Below, piece after piece: positions 35,543 to 43,421 of a stretch of DNA of 64,000 nucleotides (position 1 is its first letter; each line of letters starts with the position of its first letter). The notes beneath the pieces are model-generated. The model saw only the letters and a list, made by a program, of their open reading frames with translations. It was not told the DNA's origin and did not search any database. The DNA is from [Clostridium] hylemonae DSM 15053. Lineage in GTDB: Bacteria > Bacillota > Clostridia > Lachnospirales > Lachnospiraceae. Location: positions 620,001-684,000 of the forward strand of contig NZ_CP036524.1 of NCBI RefSeq assembly GCF_008281175.1. The letters run 5' to 3'. A program made the position numbers and the translations under genes.

Positions 35543-35803
35543 ATGAGTGACAATGATAAGACAGTATTTGTAAATTATGAAAAGGGCAGCCAGGAGCCGG
35601 GTCTGGAACAGGCGTATATGGAACTTGGGAAAGCATATTACGAGGGGAAGTTTGAGGATCCGCTTCCGGAGCTTCTGCCGCTTTTCGACAAGATCACGAG
35701 ACTGAAAAAAGAAAACGAAAAGGATGAGAATGTGTGCCCTCACTGTAAAAGTGAGCTGAAACCGGGCTCTCTGTTCTGCGCACAGTGCGGCCAGAGGATA
35801 TAG
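35543..35803 (+). CDS. small zinc-ribbon protein
   Basis: An 86-residue cytoplasmic protein. The first 60 residues are acidic and helical, including YMELGKAYYEGKFEDPLPEL. The last 22 form a zinc ribbon with CPHCKSEL and FCAQCGQRI. ATG 35543 is preferred to a GTG at 35534, since AGGAG ends ten bases before it. Unlike its neighbours it has the ribbon at the C-terminus and no membrane segment. It ends three bases before the next gene, so the two are co-translated. Confidence 0.75.
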   Translation: MSDNDKTVFVNYEKGSQEPGLEQAYMELGKAYYEGKFEDPLPELLPLFDKITRLKKENEKDENVCPHCKSELKPGSLFCAQCGQRI

Positions 35804-35805
35804 AG

Positions 35806-36579
35806 ATGAGATATTGTGATAACTGCGGGCACAAGCTGCGCGAGGATGATGTATTCTGCCAGCAATGCGGCCATAAAGCTGGGGAACCGTTGGGAAACAG
35901 GATAGCTTCAGGTAAGACAGGGCCCCCGGGGACACGCAGAAGCAATGTAACTGCAGTCATTATATGTGCTGTTGTATTTCTGTGTGTGTGCGGGCTTATT
36001 TTGTGGTATATATTCAAACCGGAAAGCAGCGGTTCCGGTGAGCGTACGGCGGCCAGTCATGTGGAAGGAGCTGTACTATCGGACACTGTCGCAGCTGCAG
36101 AGCTTACGGCGGAACCCGACAGCCTGAGCCCTTATCATAAAGTGCCGGCTGTATCCTCCGGCGCAAGTTCGGTTGTCAGGCAGGAGGGGCATGATAATAC
36201 GGCAGCCATGACTTTGGATGGCCTTGATGAGACTTCCTGGCAGGAAGGTGCAGCCGGACCGGGGATCGGACAACAGATATGGTATGAACTAGATGGTACA
36301 TATGAGATAAAATACCTATCGTTCAAGCTGGGCAACTGGAGAGGCAGCAGCTATTATGCGGGCAACCACAGACCGAGAGTACTCCGGATCACGGCCGGCG
36401 GTGTGACCGGGGATGTCACGTTCCCGGACGGAATGGAAGAGTACTGGGTAACACTGTCAAATTCGTGCAAAGCAGACCGTATCGTGCTGGAGATCCGGGA
36501 TGTATATGAGGGAAACAAGTGGGATGAAACGTGTATTGCGGAAGTAGGCATATACGGGAAACAGGAAGAGCCGAAGTAA
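35806..36579 (+). CDS. zinc-ribbon membrane protein with NADase-type glycan-binding domain
   Basis: A 257-residue protein: zinc ribbon (Cys4, Cys7, Cys18, Cys21), a basic stretch, a membrane segment at about 50-72, a Ser/Ala-rich linker, and a C-terminal beta-sandwich of about 140 residues. The sandwich includes LDGLDETSWQEGAAGPGIG and YEIKYLSFKLGNW and resembles the discoidin-like NADase-type glycan-binding domain. The domain should lie outside and could bind wall or host glycans. AGAGG is seven bases before ATG 35806; an in-frame ATG at 35785 lies inside the previous gene. Confidence 0.78.
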   Translation: MRYCDNCGHKLREDDVFCQQCGHKAGEPLGNRIASGKTGPPGTRRSNVTAVIICAVVFLCVCGLILWYIFKPESSGSGERTAASHVEGAVLSDTVAAAELTAEPDSLSPYHKVPAVSSGASSVVRQEGHDNTAAMTLDGLDETSWQEGAAGPGIGQQIWYELDGTYEIKYLSFKLGNWRGSSYYAGNHRPRVLRITAGGVTGDVTFPDGMEEYWVTLSNSCKADRIVLEIRDVYEGNKWDETCIAEVGIYGKQEEPK

Positions 36580-36631
36580 TAAAGAAAAAGATATTAAAGC
36601 ATACAGTGTTACAGTGAGGAGGAATGAAAAT

Positions 36632-37246
36632 ATGCGGTGTCAGAAGTGCGGAACACCGGTGGGAAAGGATGACCTTTTCTGCCCTGAGTGCGGCAGCAGA
36701 ATAGAACAGAAATCAAATACAAAAGTAGTTGTCATCGCAGCGGTCATTATGGCCGCCATATTGGCAGGGATTATTTTCTGGGTCATGTCGGGAAGCAGCG
36801 GGGATGCAGGCAGAAGCGAGACAAAGTCGGAGGATACAAAGAATAAAAACGACAGTAGTAAGAAGAAACAAGAAAAATCAAAGGAAAGTACGAAGCCGGA
36901 AACGGTAAAGCAGCCGGAGGAGAAAAATACAAATGCCGCGGGATACATTCTGCCTGAAAGTGACTCTGTGTATCTTACGGATGCGGATATAGACGGCCTG
37001 ACACTGAGAGACCTGAACTATGCCAAGAATGAGATATATGCAAGACACGGACGCAGGTTCAAATCCAGGGAGCTGCAGGACTATTTCAACAGTCAGAGCT
37101 GGTATACGGGACAGTATGATGCGGACGATTTTGATGCAAATTACAGCCAGAGCGTACTGAATGATTATGAAAAAAAGAATGCGGAACTGCTCCGTAAAAA
37201 AGAATTTTCACTTAATTCCGGCGGCTATCCGCTGGACGCGCAGTGA
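36632..37246 (+). CDS. zinc-ribbon membrane protein with YARHG domain
   Basis: A 204-residue protein: zinc ribbon (Cys3, Cys6, Cys17, Cys20), a membrane segment at about 32-52, a very Lys/Ser/Glu-rich linker (60-105), and a YARHG domain with LRDLNYAKNEIYARHGRRF followed by LQDYFNSQSWYTG. YARHG domains are short extracellular modules of Gram-positive surface proteins. The gene starts 52 bases after the previous one, with GAGGAGG nine bases before ATG 36632; the GTG at 36614 is less likely. Confidence 0.82.
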   Translation: MRCQKCGTPVGKDDLFCPECGSRIEQKSNTKVVVIAAVIMAAILAGIIFWVMSGSSGDAGRSETKSEDTKNKNDSSKKKQEKSKESTKPETVKQPEEKNTNAAGYILPESDSVYLTDADIDGLTLRDLNYAKNEIYARHGRRFKSRELQDYFNSQSWYTGQYDADDFDANYSQSVLNDYEKKNAELLRKKEFSLNSGGYPLDAQ

Positions 37247-37262
37247 CAGCAGGTGAGGGGAT

Positions 37263-38096
37263 ATGAAGAAAAAAAGAATTTATGTGACCATGACGCTCAT
37301 ACTGCTGGTCGCGGTTGGCGTGGCGGCAGCCGTGTACATTTTAAAGAGCCCGTTTGAAGCAAAAAAGAGTCCGGTCTCCAAAAGTGCGGGAAAGGATGTG
37401 CCTGGAAAGATGACAAAAGCAGACAAAGAAAAACTCGTACCCGAGACCATAAAAAAGAAAGGGATCACAGTGGCGGTCGACCCCGGACATCAGGGACCGC
37501 ATGTCGATATGAGCGCACAGGAGGAAAATGCTCCGGGATCCGGCGTGATGAAACAGAAAGCAACGTCGGGCACGACCGGCCGTTATACCGGACTGGGTGA
37601 ATATGAGCTGAACCTGGACGTTTCTCTCAAAGTGAAAGAGCGGCTTGAGAAGCTGGGATACGATGTCGTAATGGCCCGGGAGGATAATGACACGGCAATC
37701 AGTAATAAGGAAAGGGCGCAGATGGCCAATGAGGCAGGGGCGGATGTGTGCGTGAGGATCCACGCAAACGGAAGTGAGAGCCCGGCCAGCGAAGGAGCGC
37801 TCTGTCTTGTCATGTCACAGGACAATCCGTATGTGGGCCGGCTGTACGGCGAAAGCAGCAGGCTGGCGGAGGCTGTCTTATCATCCTACTGTGAGGCTAC
37901 AGGATTTTCAAATATGGGGATCCAGGCCAATGATACGATGACCGGGCTTAACTGGAGTGAAATACCGGTGATGATACTGGAAATGGGATTTATGACGAAT
38001 GAACACGATGACACGATGATGGCCGACGATGCTTTTCAGGAAAAGATGGCAGACGGCATCGTAAACGGCCTGGAAAAATATTTTGAACAGCGATAG
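37263..38096 (+). CDS. N-acetylmuramoyl-L-alanine amidase (Amidase_3), membrane-anchored
   Basis: A 277-residue peptidoglycan amidase that cleaves the bond between N-acetylmuramic acid and the stem peptide. Residues 8-27 are an uncleaved membrane anchor. The catalytic domain (about 72-275) has the zinc ligands His in AVDPGHQG, Glu in LGEYELNLDV and His in VRIHANG, and the catalytic Glu in VMILEMGFMTN. The linker between anchor and domain is Lys-rich. It is placed in the kinase/FHA/zinc-ribbon cluster, which links that cluster to the cell wall. Confidence 0.92.
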   Translation: MKKKRIYVTMTLILLVAVGVAAAVYILKSPFEAKKSPVSKSAGKDVPGKMTKADKEKLVPETIKKKGITVAVDPGHQGPHVDMSAQEENAPGSGVMKQKATSGTTGRYTGLGEYELNLDVSLKVKERLEKLGYDVVMAREDNDTAISNKERAQMANEAGADVCVRIHANGSESPASEGALCLVMSQDNPYVGRLYGESSRLAEAVLSSYCEATGFSNMGIQANDTMTGLNWSEIPVMILEMGFMTNEHDDTMMADDAFQEKMADGIVNGLEKYFEQR

Positions 38097-38113
38097 CAAT
38101 GGAGGGAACGGCT

Positions 38114-39022
38114 GTGCTGAATGTGAAGATAAAAAAGGGCGCGCTGACCGCTCTATTATGTGTGATTCTCTGTATAACGGGCTGCGGCGGTAAAAGCGGA
38201 GACGTAAAAGAAAACGGCGGCTCGAGAACAGAGAAAAAGAACCTGGTCATAACGACAGAGGACAAAGGACGGACGGAGCAAAACGGCGCCGCCGCACCGG
38301 TGCAGGAGTTTCAGGCACAGGCGGAGAAGCTGGCGGCAGACTTCCCCGGAGGCGGCGAATGTGCTGTGTATGTATATGGACTGGTCTCAGGCCGGGAGGC
38401 CTCTGTAAATAATAAGCCCATGCAGTCGGCTAGTCTGATCAAGCTTTTTATAGCGGCCGCGGTGCTTGAGCAGAAAGAGAAGGCGGAGGCACAGGGGAGC
38501 GGTTCGGAGACGGATGCGCTGCTTAAGGCGATGATAACCGTGAGCGACAATGAGGCTGCCAACACACTCGTGAAGCGTCTCGGCGCCGGGGACGCAGCGG
38601 CGGGGATGAACGCGGTCAATACGTTCGCGGCGGCACACGGATTTGCAGATACTCATATGGGACGGCTGATGCTCGATTTTGACGCGCAGGACGATAACTA
38701 TACGTCTGTAAAAGACTGCGGTATTTTTCTCCAAAGATTATACCGGCAGGAGCTTGCGGGAGCAGAGCAGCTCACCGGGCTTATGAAAGAACAGACGCGG
38801 ACCGGAAAGATTCCCGCGGGGGTGCCCGCGGGAACTGTCACGGCCAATAAGACAGGAGAACTGGACACGGTAGAAAACGACGCGGCGCTCATATGGGGGG
38901 AGGAGGAACCGTATATTCTTTGCGTCATGTCGGAAGGGCTTGCGGACGCGGCCGCAGCCAGAGACGGGATACAGAAGCTGTCCTCGGCCCTGTATGAACT
39001 TATGCGAAGCGAAGCACCGTAA
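38114..39022 (+). CDS. beta-lactamase-fold serine hydrolase lipoprotein
   Basis: A 302-residue lipoprotein. The signal peptide ends at a lipobox with Cys24 (CITGC). The mature domain shows three class A beta-lactamase motifs: SxxK in SASLIKLF, SDN in VSDNEAAN, and KTG in NKTGELDT. Whether the Glu of the omega loop is kept is unclear. GTG 38114 with GGAGGGA six bases upstream is better supported than ATG 38099. Such proteins can be beta-lactamases or wall peptidases; a wall role fits the amidase next door. It is the last gene of the cluster. Confidence 0.8.
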   Translation: MLNVKIKKGALTALLCVILCITGCGGKSGDVKENGGSRTEKKNLVITTEDKGRTEQNGAAAPVQEFQAQAEKLAADFPGGGECAVYVYGLVSGREASVNNKPMQSASLIKLFIAAAVLEQKEKAEAQGSGSETDALLKAMITVSDNEAANTLVKRLGAGDAAAGMNAVNTFAAAHGFADTHMGRLMLDFDAQDDNYTSVKDCGIFLQRLYRQELAGAEQLTGLMKEQTRTGKIPAGVPAGTVTANKTGELDTVENDAALIWGEEEPYILCVMSEGLADAAAARDGIQKLSSALYELMRSEAP

Positions 39023-39048
39023 AGCATCCGGACGGACTCAGACCACAT

Positions 39049-39996
39049 TCAGACCACACGGTTAAATGGTTTGTTGCCCTTCAGGACATTTACAACCTCT
39101 TCGGCTGCTTTTCGCTGCAGCGTACGGATCGCGGTCTCGCTGTACCAGGCGCTGTGGGGAGTGGCGATGACGTTGTCCATGCTTAGGAGCGGATGGCCGG
39201 GATGTACAGGTTCCTCCTCGAAGACATCTATTCCTGCCCCGGCAATTCTTTTTTCCTTTAAGGCCGTTATCAATGCCTTTTCGTCTATAATGCCTCCTCT
39301 TGCTGTGTTTATCAGGAAGGCGGAGGCTTTCATTTTCTCTATCTCTTCTTTCCCGATTAAGTGAAATGTGTCGCTGGTGAGCGGACAGTGTACGGAAATA
39401 AAGTCGCCTGTACGGAGCAGTTCGTCGAGAGAGACGAGGTTTACAGACTGTTCTGCGGCTGTCTCAGAGCTTACAAAAGGATCATACGCACTGACGGTCA
39501 TACCGAACGCACGCATCTTCTTTGCGGCCATCTGCGGGATCCGTCCGAAACCGACGAGACCAAGCGTACATTCGGACAGCCTTTTTAGCGGAACGGCACT
39601 GGAATAACCCCAATCGCCGGACTTGAGCGCGCCGGCAAGGGGCATAAGCTTCCTGCCGAGCGCCAGTATCATGGCGCATGTGTGGTCGGACACCTCTGAG
39701 ATTCCGTAATCCGGTACATTGCATACGAGGATGCCTTTTGCGGCTGCGGCGTCACAGTCTATATTGTTTACGCCGATGCCGTATTTGATTATCATGCGGC
39801 AATGTTCCATGCCTTCGATAACTTCGGAGGTGATGGAAGAATACTGCGTGATAACGGCGTCCGCGTCTCTTAGGACCGGGAGGAGCTCCTCCGGCCTCTT
39901 CAGCTGGCAGCTGTGCAGTGTGAACCCTGCGCCTTCTATGATCGCTCTTTCTGTCTCAATGTTCTCGTACTCATAATCTGTGATCACTACCTTCAT
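39049..39996 (-). CDS. D-2-hydroxyacid dehydrogenase (CtBP-like), copy 1
   Basis: A 315-residue NAD-dependent oxidoreductase that reduces 2-oxo acids or oxidises 2-hydroxy acids. It has the Rossmann motif GLVGFGRIPQMAAKKM near residue 150, catalytic Arg in NTARGGIIDE, Glu in VFEEEPVHP and His in TPHSAWYSE, the last typical of the C-terminal-binding-protein subgroup. It lies 12 bases after the DgoK-like kinase in the left arm of the sugar-acid regulon. A second member of the family is at 48533. The substrate is probably a sugar acid, which is inference. Confidence 0.88.
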   Translation of the reverse strand: MKVVITDYEYENIETERAIIEGAGFTLHSCQLKRPEELLPVLRDADAVITQYSSITSEVIEGMEHCRMIIKYGIGVNNIDCDAAAAKGILVCNVPDYGISEVSDHTCAMILALGRKLMPLAGALKSGDWGYSSAVPLKRLSECTLGLVGFGRIPQMAAKKMRAFGMTVSAYDPFVSSETAAEQSVNLVSLDELLRTGDFISVHCPLTSDTFHLIGKEEIEKMKASAFLINTARGGIIDEKALITALKEKRIAGAGIDVFEEEPVHPGHPLLSMDNVIATPHSAWYSETAIRTLQRKAAEEVVNVLKGNKPFNRVV

Positions 39997-40008
39997 TTGT
40001 TCTCCTCC

Positions 40009-41016
40009 TTATAATAACCGCATCTTTTCCGCCACGAGATATGCTCCGAGCGCTGACGCGGAAAAACCGTTATCGGGTTCAAATACTGTGACATGGGAAA
40101 ACAGGTCCTCCGCCTGAAAGATATCCTTAAGCGCCAGGTTCAGAGGAGCTTTTCCGCAGATGACCACCTGTGTGTCATTGGTCAGGCGGACGGCTTGAGA
40201 GTTCTTTACAGCGGTGATATCGCCCTGTAGTACAGCCCCGAGAATATAATTGGCAATTTTGGAAGGATTCTTTTCTTTAAACAGGCTCAATATGCGCCCG
40301 GAGAAGCAGGCGCGCCCGAGACCGGCTTTTTTGGCGCTGCTGTAGCCGAGAAGCAGCCAGTCCCTGTCATAGTCCTCTGCCGTCACGAAGCTGCGCCCCA
40401 CGGACTTTGCGAGAATAGTGTCATTTGTGATGGAATCAAGGAGTTCTCCTGATATGGAGGTGAGGCATCCGGTGATCCGGCCGTCCTTGTCCACAGATAC
40501 AAACTTGTTGTGGGAGCCGGGAAGGACGAGGAGCAGCGGTGTCCCCCTGTGACATGTGTGAATGATGGCGAGGCTCTCTGTCTCCTCCCCTCTCATAATA
40601 TCCATAGCCTCATAGTTGTCAAACGTAATTTGGCCGTCAGAATTCTTTATTCCCGGAATGAAGTGTATCGGCAGCGGGCAGATCTCGGGAAGCGTGATCG
40701 CTTCTGTGGCAGCGGCGATCTCTGTGAGCCCTGCGGGCGCGGTCAGGTGGGGAACTTCCACGATGCCTACGTCCGAGGTGATCATGCCGCTTGCTATGAT
40801 ATGGCTGATATCGTCATAGGAGATAGAAGCGTCTTTAAGCAGCTGTTCCAGACATTCTTTTACTGCGTGCTTCAGCCGGCTGTTATTGCCGTCGATGGCT
40901 GTGTTGCGGACGCCGACTTCTCTTTTGGCCTCCCCGGTCTTTATTCTGCGGTCATCCCACAGGATACACCGGGTATTCGTCGTGCCTCCGTCAATGGTGA
41001 TCGTATAAGCGCTCAT
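40009..41016 (-). CDS. 2-dehydro-3-deoxygalactonokinase family protein, copy 1
   Basis: A 335-residue sugar-acid kinase of the DgoK family, which phosphorylates 2-keto-3-deoxygalactonate at C6. The N-terminal phosphate loop is ITIDGGTTNTR, followed by REVGVRNTAIDG, ASGMITSDVG and VPHLTAPAG, and later MRGEETESLAI and GSHNKFVSVD. ATG 41016 is chosen because AGGAAAGGAAAG lies upstream; a longer frame starts at 41079 but covers the promoter. A diverged second copy is at 47511. Both keep the same motifs. Confidence 0.87.
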   Translation of the reverse strand: MSAYTITIDGGTTNTRCILWDDRRIKTGEAKREVGVRNTAIDGNNSRLKHAVKECLEQLLKDASISYDDISHIIASGMITSDVGIVEVPHLTAPAGLTEIAAATEAITLPEICPLPIHFIPGIKNSDGQITFDNYEAMDIMRGEETESLAIIHTCHRGTPLLLVLPGSHNKFVSVDKDGRITGCLTSISGELLDSITNDTILAKSVGRSFVTAEDYDRDWLLLGYSSAKKAGLGRACFSGRILSLFKEKNPSKIANYILGAVLQGDITAVKNSQAVRLTNDTQVVICGKAPLNLALKDIFQAEDLFSHVTVFEPDNGFSASALGAYLVAEKMRLL

Positions 41017-41045
41017 ATGAATTCTTTCCTTTCCTGGTAAAAATA

Positions 41046-41075
41046 AATATAAGCATTGTCGTATTTCCCGTTCAA
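41046..41075 (-). promoter_or_regulatory. promoter of the left arm (dgoK copy 1 and dehydrogenase)
   Basis: On the minus strand TTGAAC, an 18-base spacer and TATATT lie 30 bases before ATG 41016, within the gap after the RpiR gene. It is overlapped by operator-like site 1, so this arm can be controlled separately from the regulator gene. Confidence 0.65.
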
Positions 41076-41083
41076 TCAAAGCA
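41051..41083. promoter_or_regulatory. operator-like site 1 (RpiR candidate)
   Basis: The plus strand reads AAGCATTGTCGTAT, six bases, then TTCAATCAAAGC. The same two blocks recur at 42146-42175. The ends form an imperfect inverted repeat GC(A)TTG...CAAAGC. It overlaps the promoter of the left arm. Confidence 0.65.
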
Positions 41084-41087
41084 TTTG

Positions 41088-41951
41088 TTACAGTTTATAT
41101 TTCTTAAATGTGTTTCTCGTATCCTGCAGCCTCGGCAGCATTTCATTTGCATTTGCAATACTTATCATAGAAAACAGCGCGTCGATGAGGCAGAACTGGG
41201 ATACTCTTGAGTTCAGCGCGTCGGTAAGAATGTTCCGCTCTTCGCTTACTGTACTCAATATTACCTGTGACAGTCTTGCGATAGAAGAACCAGGGGCGCC
41301 GGTGATGAGGATCGCGGGTATCCTGCGCTGGTATGCCATCTCGATCTGCTTGTACAGATCGGCAGTCTCACCGGACTGAGAGACGCATAAGATCACATCG
41401 CCCGGGCGGGGATGGGTCAGGATGGCGGCATTCATATGTGCGTCCTGATTACAGACGCAGTTCAGTCCGAGCTCGGTAAGCCTGAAAAATGCATACTGGC
41501 AGATAGAGGCGGAGGCCCCGTGCCCCAGGATGATTATGCGTTTGGCAGATGAGAGCAGTTTCTGGGCGTCCATACATTCCCCGGCGGCGATATCTGCATT
41601 CTTGCTGAGCGAGGACATGGCTCCTAAAAATACTTTTTTCTTGATCTCTGTCGGTTCATCATCGATCGTAATATCGCTTTCCGAGTGATAAAAGGTTCTG
41701 TTTACAAGTTCCTGGGCCAGCTTGATCTTAAAAGACTTAAAGCCGTCAAAGCCGAGCAGACGGTAGAACTTCACAACGGAAGCCTCGCTCTTCAGGCTCG
41801 TATGGCTGATCAGGTCAGTGATCGATTTGTTGACCACTTCAGACGGATTCTTAAGAATATAGTCTGCCAGCTGTTTCTGTCCCTTTGTCAGCTGCGGATA
41901 TAATTCGCTGATTTTTGCCAGCGTGGGATAATGGTCAGTGTCTATATGCAT
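41088..41951 (-). CDS. MurR/RpiR family transcriptional regulator
   Basis: A 287-residue regulator. The N-terminal helix-turn-helix (about residues 8-85) has LTKGQKQLADYILKNPSEV and KSEASVVKFYRLLGFDGF; the C-terminal SIS domain (about 125-260) has IIILGHGASASICQYAFFRL and CVSQSGETADLYKQI and would bind a sugar phosphate or keto-acid phosphate. ATG 41951 is used, with GGGAGG upstream. It lies between two divergent catabolic arms, each with a copy of the same operator-like motif. It is the likely repressor of both, released by a pathway intermediate. Confidence 0.92.
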   Translation of the reverse strand: MHIDTDHYPTLAKISELYPQLTKGQKQLADYILKNPSEVVNKSITDLISHTSLKSEASVVKFYRLLGFDGFKSFKIKLAQELVNRTFYHSESDITIDDEPTEIKKKVFLGAMSSLSKNADIAAGECMDAQKLLSSAKRIIILGHGASASICQYAFFRLTELGLNCVCNQDAHMNAAILTHPRPGDVILCVSQSGETADLYKQIEMAYQRRIPAILITGAPGSSIARLSQVILSTVSEERNILTDALNSRVSQFCLIDALFSMISIANANEMLPRLQDTRNTFKKYKL

Positions 41952-41984
41952 AAGCAACCTCCCTTTTTATTATTTCTTACTTCA

Positions 41985-42013
41985 AATATAACATAACCTT
42001 TTTCAAAATTCAA
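41985..42013 (-). promoter_or_regulatory. promoter of the RpiR regulator gene
   Basis: On the minus strand TTGAAT, 17 bases and TATATT with a TG one base upstream (extended -10) lie 34 bases before ATG 41951. The surrounding 250-base gap is very AT-rich. Confidence 0.75.
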
Positions 42014-42107
42014 ACCGAAAATAATAAAATTTTTTTATTAATATAAGCATTATGCACATAAAAAACGATGTAAAATAATGGAAATTAAACAAATTTACAA
42101 AAATATA

Positions 42108-42136
42108 TTGACAATAAAATAAAAAAATTATATTTT
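42108..42136 (+). promoter_or_regulatory. promoter of the right arm (transport and catabolism)
   Basis: A perfect TTGACA (42108-42113), 17 bases and TATTTT (42131-42136) lie 65 bases before the binding-protein start. Operator-like site 2 begins ten bases downstream of the -10 box, a roadblock position. Confidence 0.75.
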
Positions 42137-42145
42137 AATATCATA

Positions 42146-42175
42146 AAGCATTTGTCGTATCATTCAATCAAAGCA
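42146..42175. promoter_or_regulatory. operator-like site 2 (RpiR candidate)
   Basis: AAGCATTTGTCGTAT, two bases, then TTCAATCAAAGCA. It repeats the blocks of site 1 at 41051 and has the same GC(A)TTTG...CAAAGC ends. It lies just downstream of the promoter of the right arm. Confidence 0.65.
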
Positions 42176-42201
42176 AAGAAAAATTCAAGGAGGATGACAC
42201 T

Positions 42202-43350
42202 ATGAAAAAATGGAAAGTTCAGATGAAAAAGGCAGCATCCCTGCTTCTTGTAAGCGTGATGGTCCTGTCACTGGCCGCATGTGGAAGTAAGGGTTCCGAC
42301 GGTAAATCGGACAAGAAAGACAAAAAGGCGGACAAAAAGACAGAACAGGAAGGGCAGGATTTTACAAAGGATGTGCTGAAAGATCTGGCGGTCAAGGAAG
42401 ACGGCACGCCTGTTAAAGCAGCCATTACGGTCGCGGAACTGGACAGTGAGTATATTATCGCCGTACAGAAATATATGCAGTACATACTGGAAGAGGCCGG
42501 GGCAGATGTGACAGTGAGCAGCGCGGACGGTGATGCCGAGAATCAGTGCAACCAGATATATGATTTTATTGAAAAAGGGGTAGAGGTGGTGCTTATTCAG
42601 GCAGCCGACAGTAATGCTGTGGCGCCGGCCATCAAGGCATGTAATGACGCCGGCGTGAAGGTGATCGCCGTCAACAGAACGATCTACGGCGACTGCAAGG
42701 TAGATTACAGCGTATTGATCGATGACAAGGCGATGGGCGAGATGTGTGCCAAATATATTGCCGACAATTCAAAAGAAAAAGACGTTAAAGTGACGACCAT
42801 GCAGGGGACGCTCGGAACAGCAACGGCAGACGACCGGGCGGAAGGCTTCAGCGCCGGCGTACAGTCTGACGGGCTGGACAACATCCGGGATAATCCGTGC
42901 GAGTGGTCTTCTGAAAAGGCGATGGCGGCAATGAACGATGTGCTGACGACAGATTCCGATGTGGGCGCTGTATTCCTGCACAGCGATTGTATGCTTGCCG
43001 GCGTCGTATCTGCTCTTACACAGTCTGATAAATTGAAAAATGTTGGCGAGGACGGCCATGTCATGATCGTATCTATAGACGGAGCCGCATCGGCTCTCGA
43101 CTATATCCGTCAGGATGTACTTGATATGACGGTTGACAATTCTCCGCTTGCGATGGCTACGATAGCGGCAAAAGCGGTACTGACAAAGGTAGTCAAAGGC
43201 GAGGATCTGGGCGGTAAAGTGATCACAGTGGACGCCACCGTCATCACGAAGGACAATGTGGACGATGCGGCGTTCTGGGGCAACTTTAATGTCGACGACG
43301 GGTATTGGAGTGAAACGGCAAGCGTCTGGGATCAGTATACGATCGAATAA
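42202..43350 (+). CDS. sugar-binding lipoprotein (periplasmic binding protein type 1)
   Basis: A 382-residue lipoprotein with a signal peptide of 26 residues and Cys27 (LAAC) as lipidation site, then a Lys/Asp-rich linker. The binding domain has VEVVLIQAADSNAVAPAIKA and VKVIAVNRTIYGD, the usual RbsB-like hinge-side motifs, and VGAVFLHSDCMLAGVVSAL. RBS AAGGAGGA precedes ATG 42202. It is first in the right arm of the sugar-acid regulon and followed by a hairpin. The ligand is expected to be a sugar acid or a glycoside of one, judged only from context. Confidence 0.9.
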   Translation: MKKWKVQMKKAASLLLVSVMVLSLAACGSKGSDGKSDKKDKKADKKTEQEGQDFTKDVLKDLAVKEDGTPVKAAITVAELDSEYIIAVQKYMQYILEEAGADVTVSSADGDAENQCNQIYDFIEKGVEVVLIQAADSNAVAPAIKACNDAGVKVIAVNRTIYGDCKVDYSVLIDDKAMGEMCAKYIADNSKEKDVKVTTMQGTLGTATADDRAEGFSAGVQSDGLDNIRDNPCEWSSEKAMAAMNDVLTTDSDVGAVFLHSDCMLAGVVSALTQSDKLKNVGEDGHVMIVSIDGAASALDYIRQDVLDMTVDNSPLAMATIAAKAVLTKVVKGEDLGGKVITVDATVITKDNVDDAAFWGNFNVDDGYWSETASVWDQYTIE

Positions 43351-43364
43351 ACTTCTTTGATCAA

Positions 43365-43390
43365 AGAGGGTGTTGAGATATACACCCTCT
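43365..43390 (+). repeat. intercistronic hairpin after the binding-protein gene
   Basis: A 9-bp perfect inverted repeat (43365-43373 with 43382-43390) lies 15 bases after the stop codon and 32 bases before the ATPase gene. No T tract follows. Probably an mRNA-protecting element. Confidence 0.75.
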
Positions 43391-43421
43391 GACAATTCTA
43401 TTATCTGAAAGGGAGTTAATT

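Noticed and set aside
39039-39060. A short direct repeat TCAGACCACA occurring twice near the end of the dehydrogenase gene.
   Set aside because: Only two 10-base copies, eleven bases apart, with no flanking structure; likely chance.
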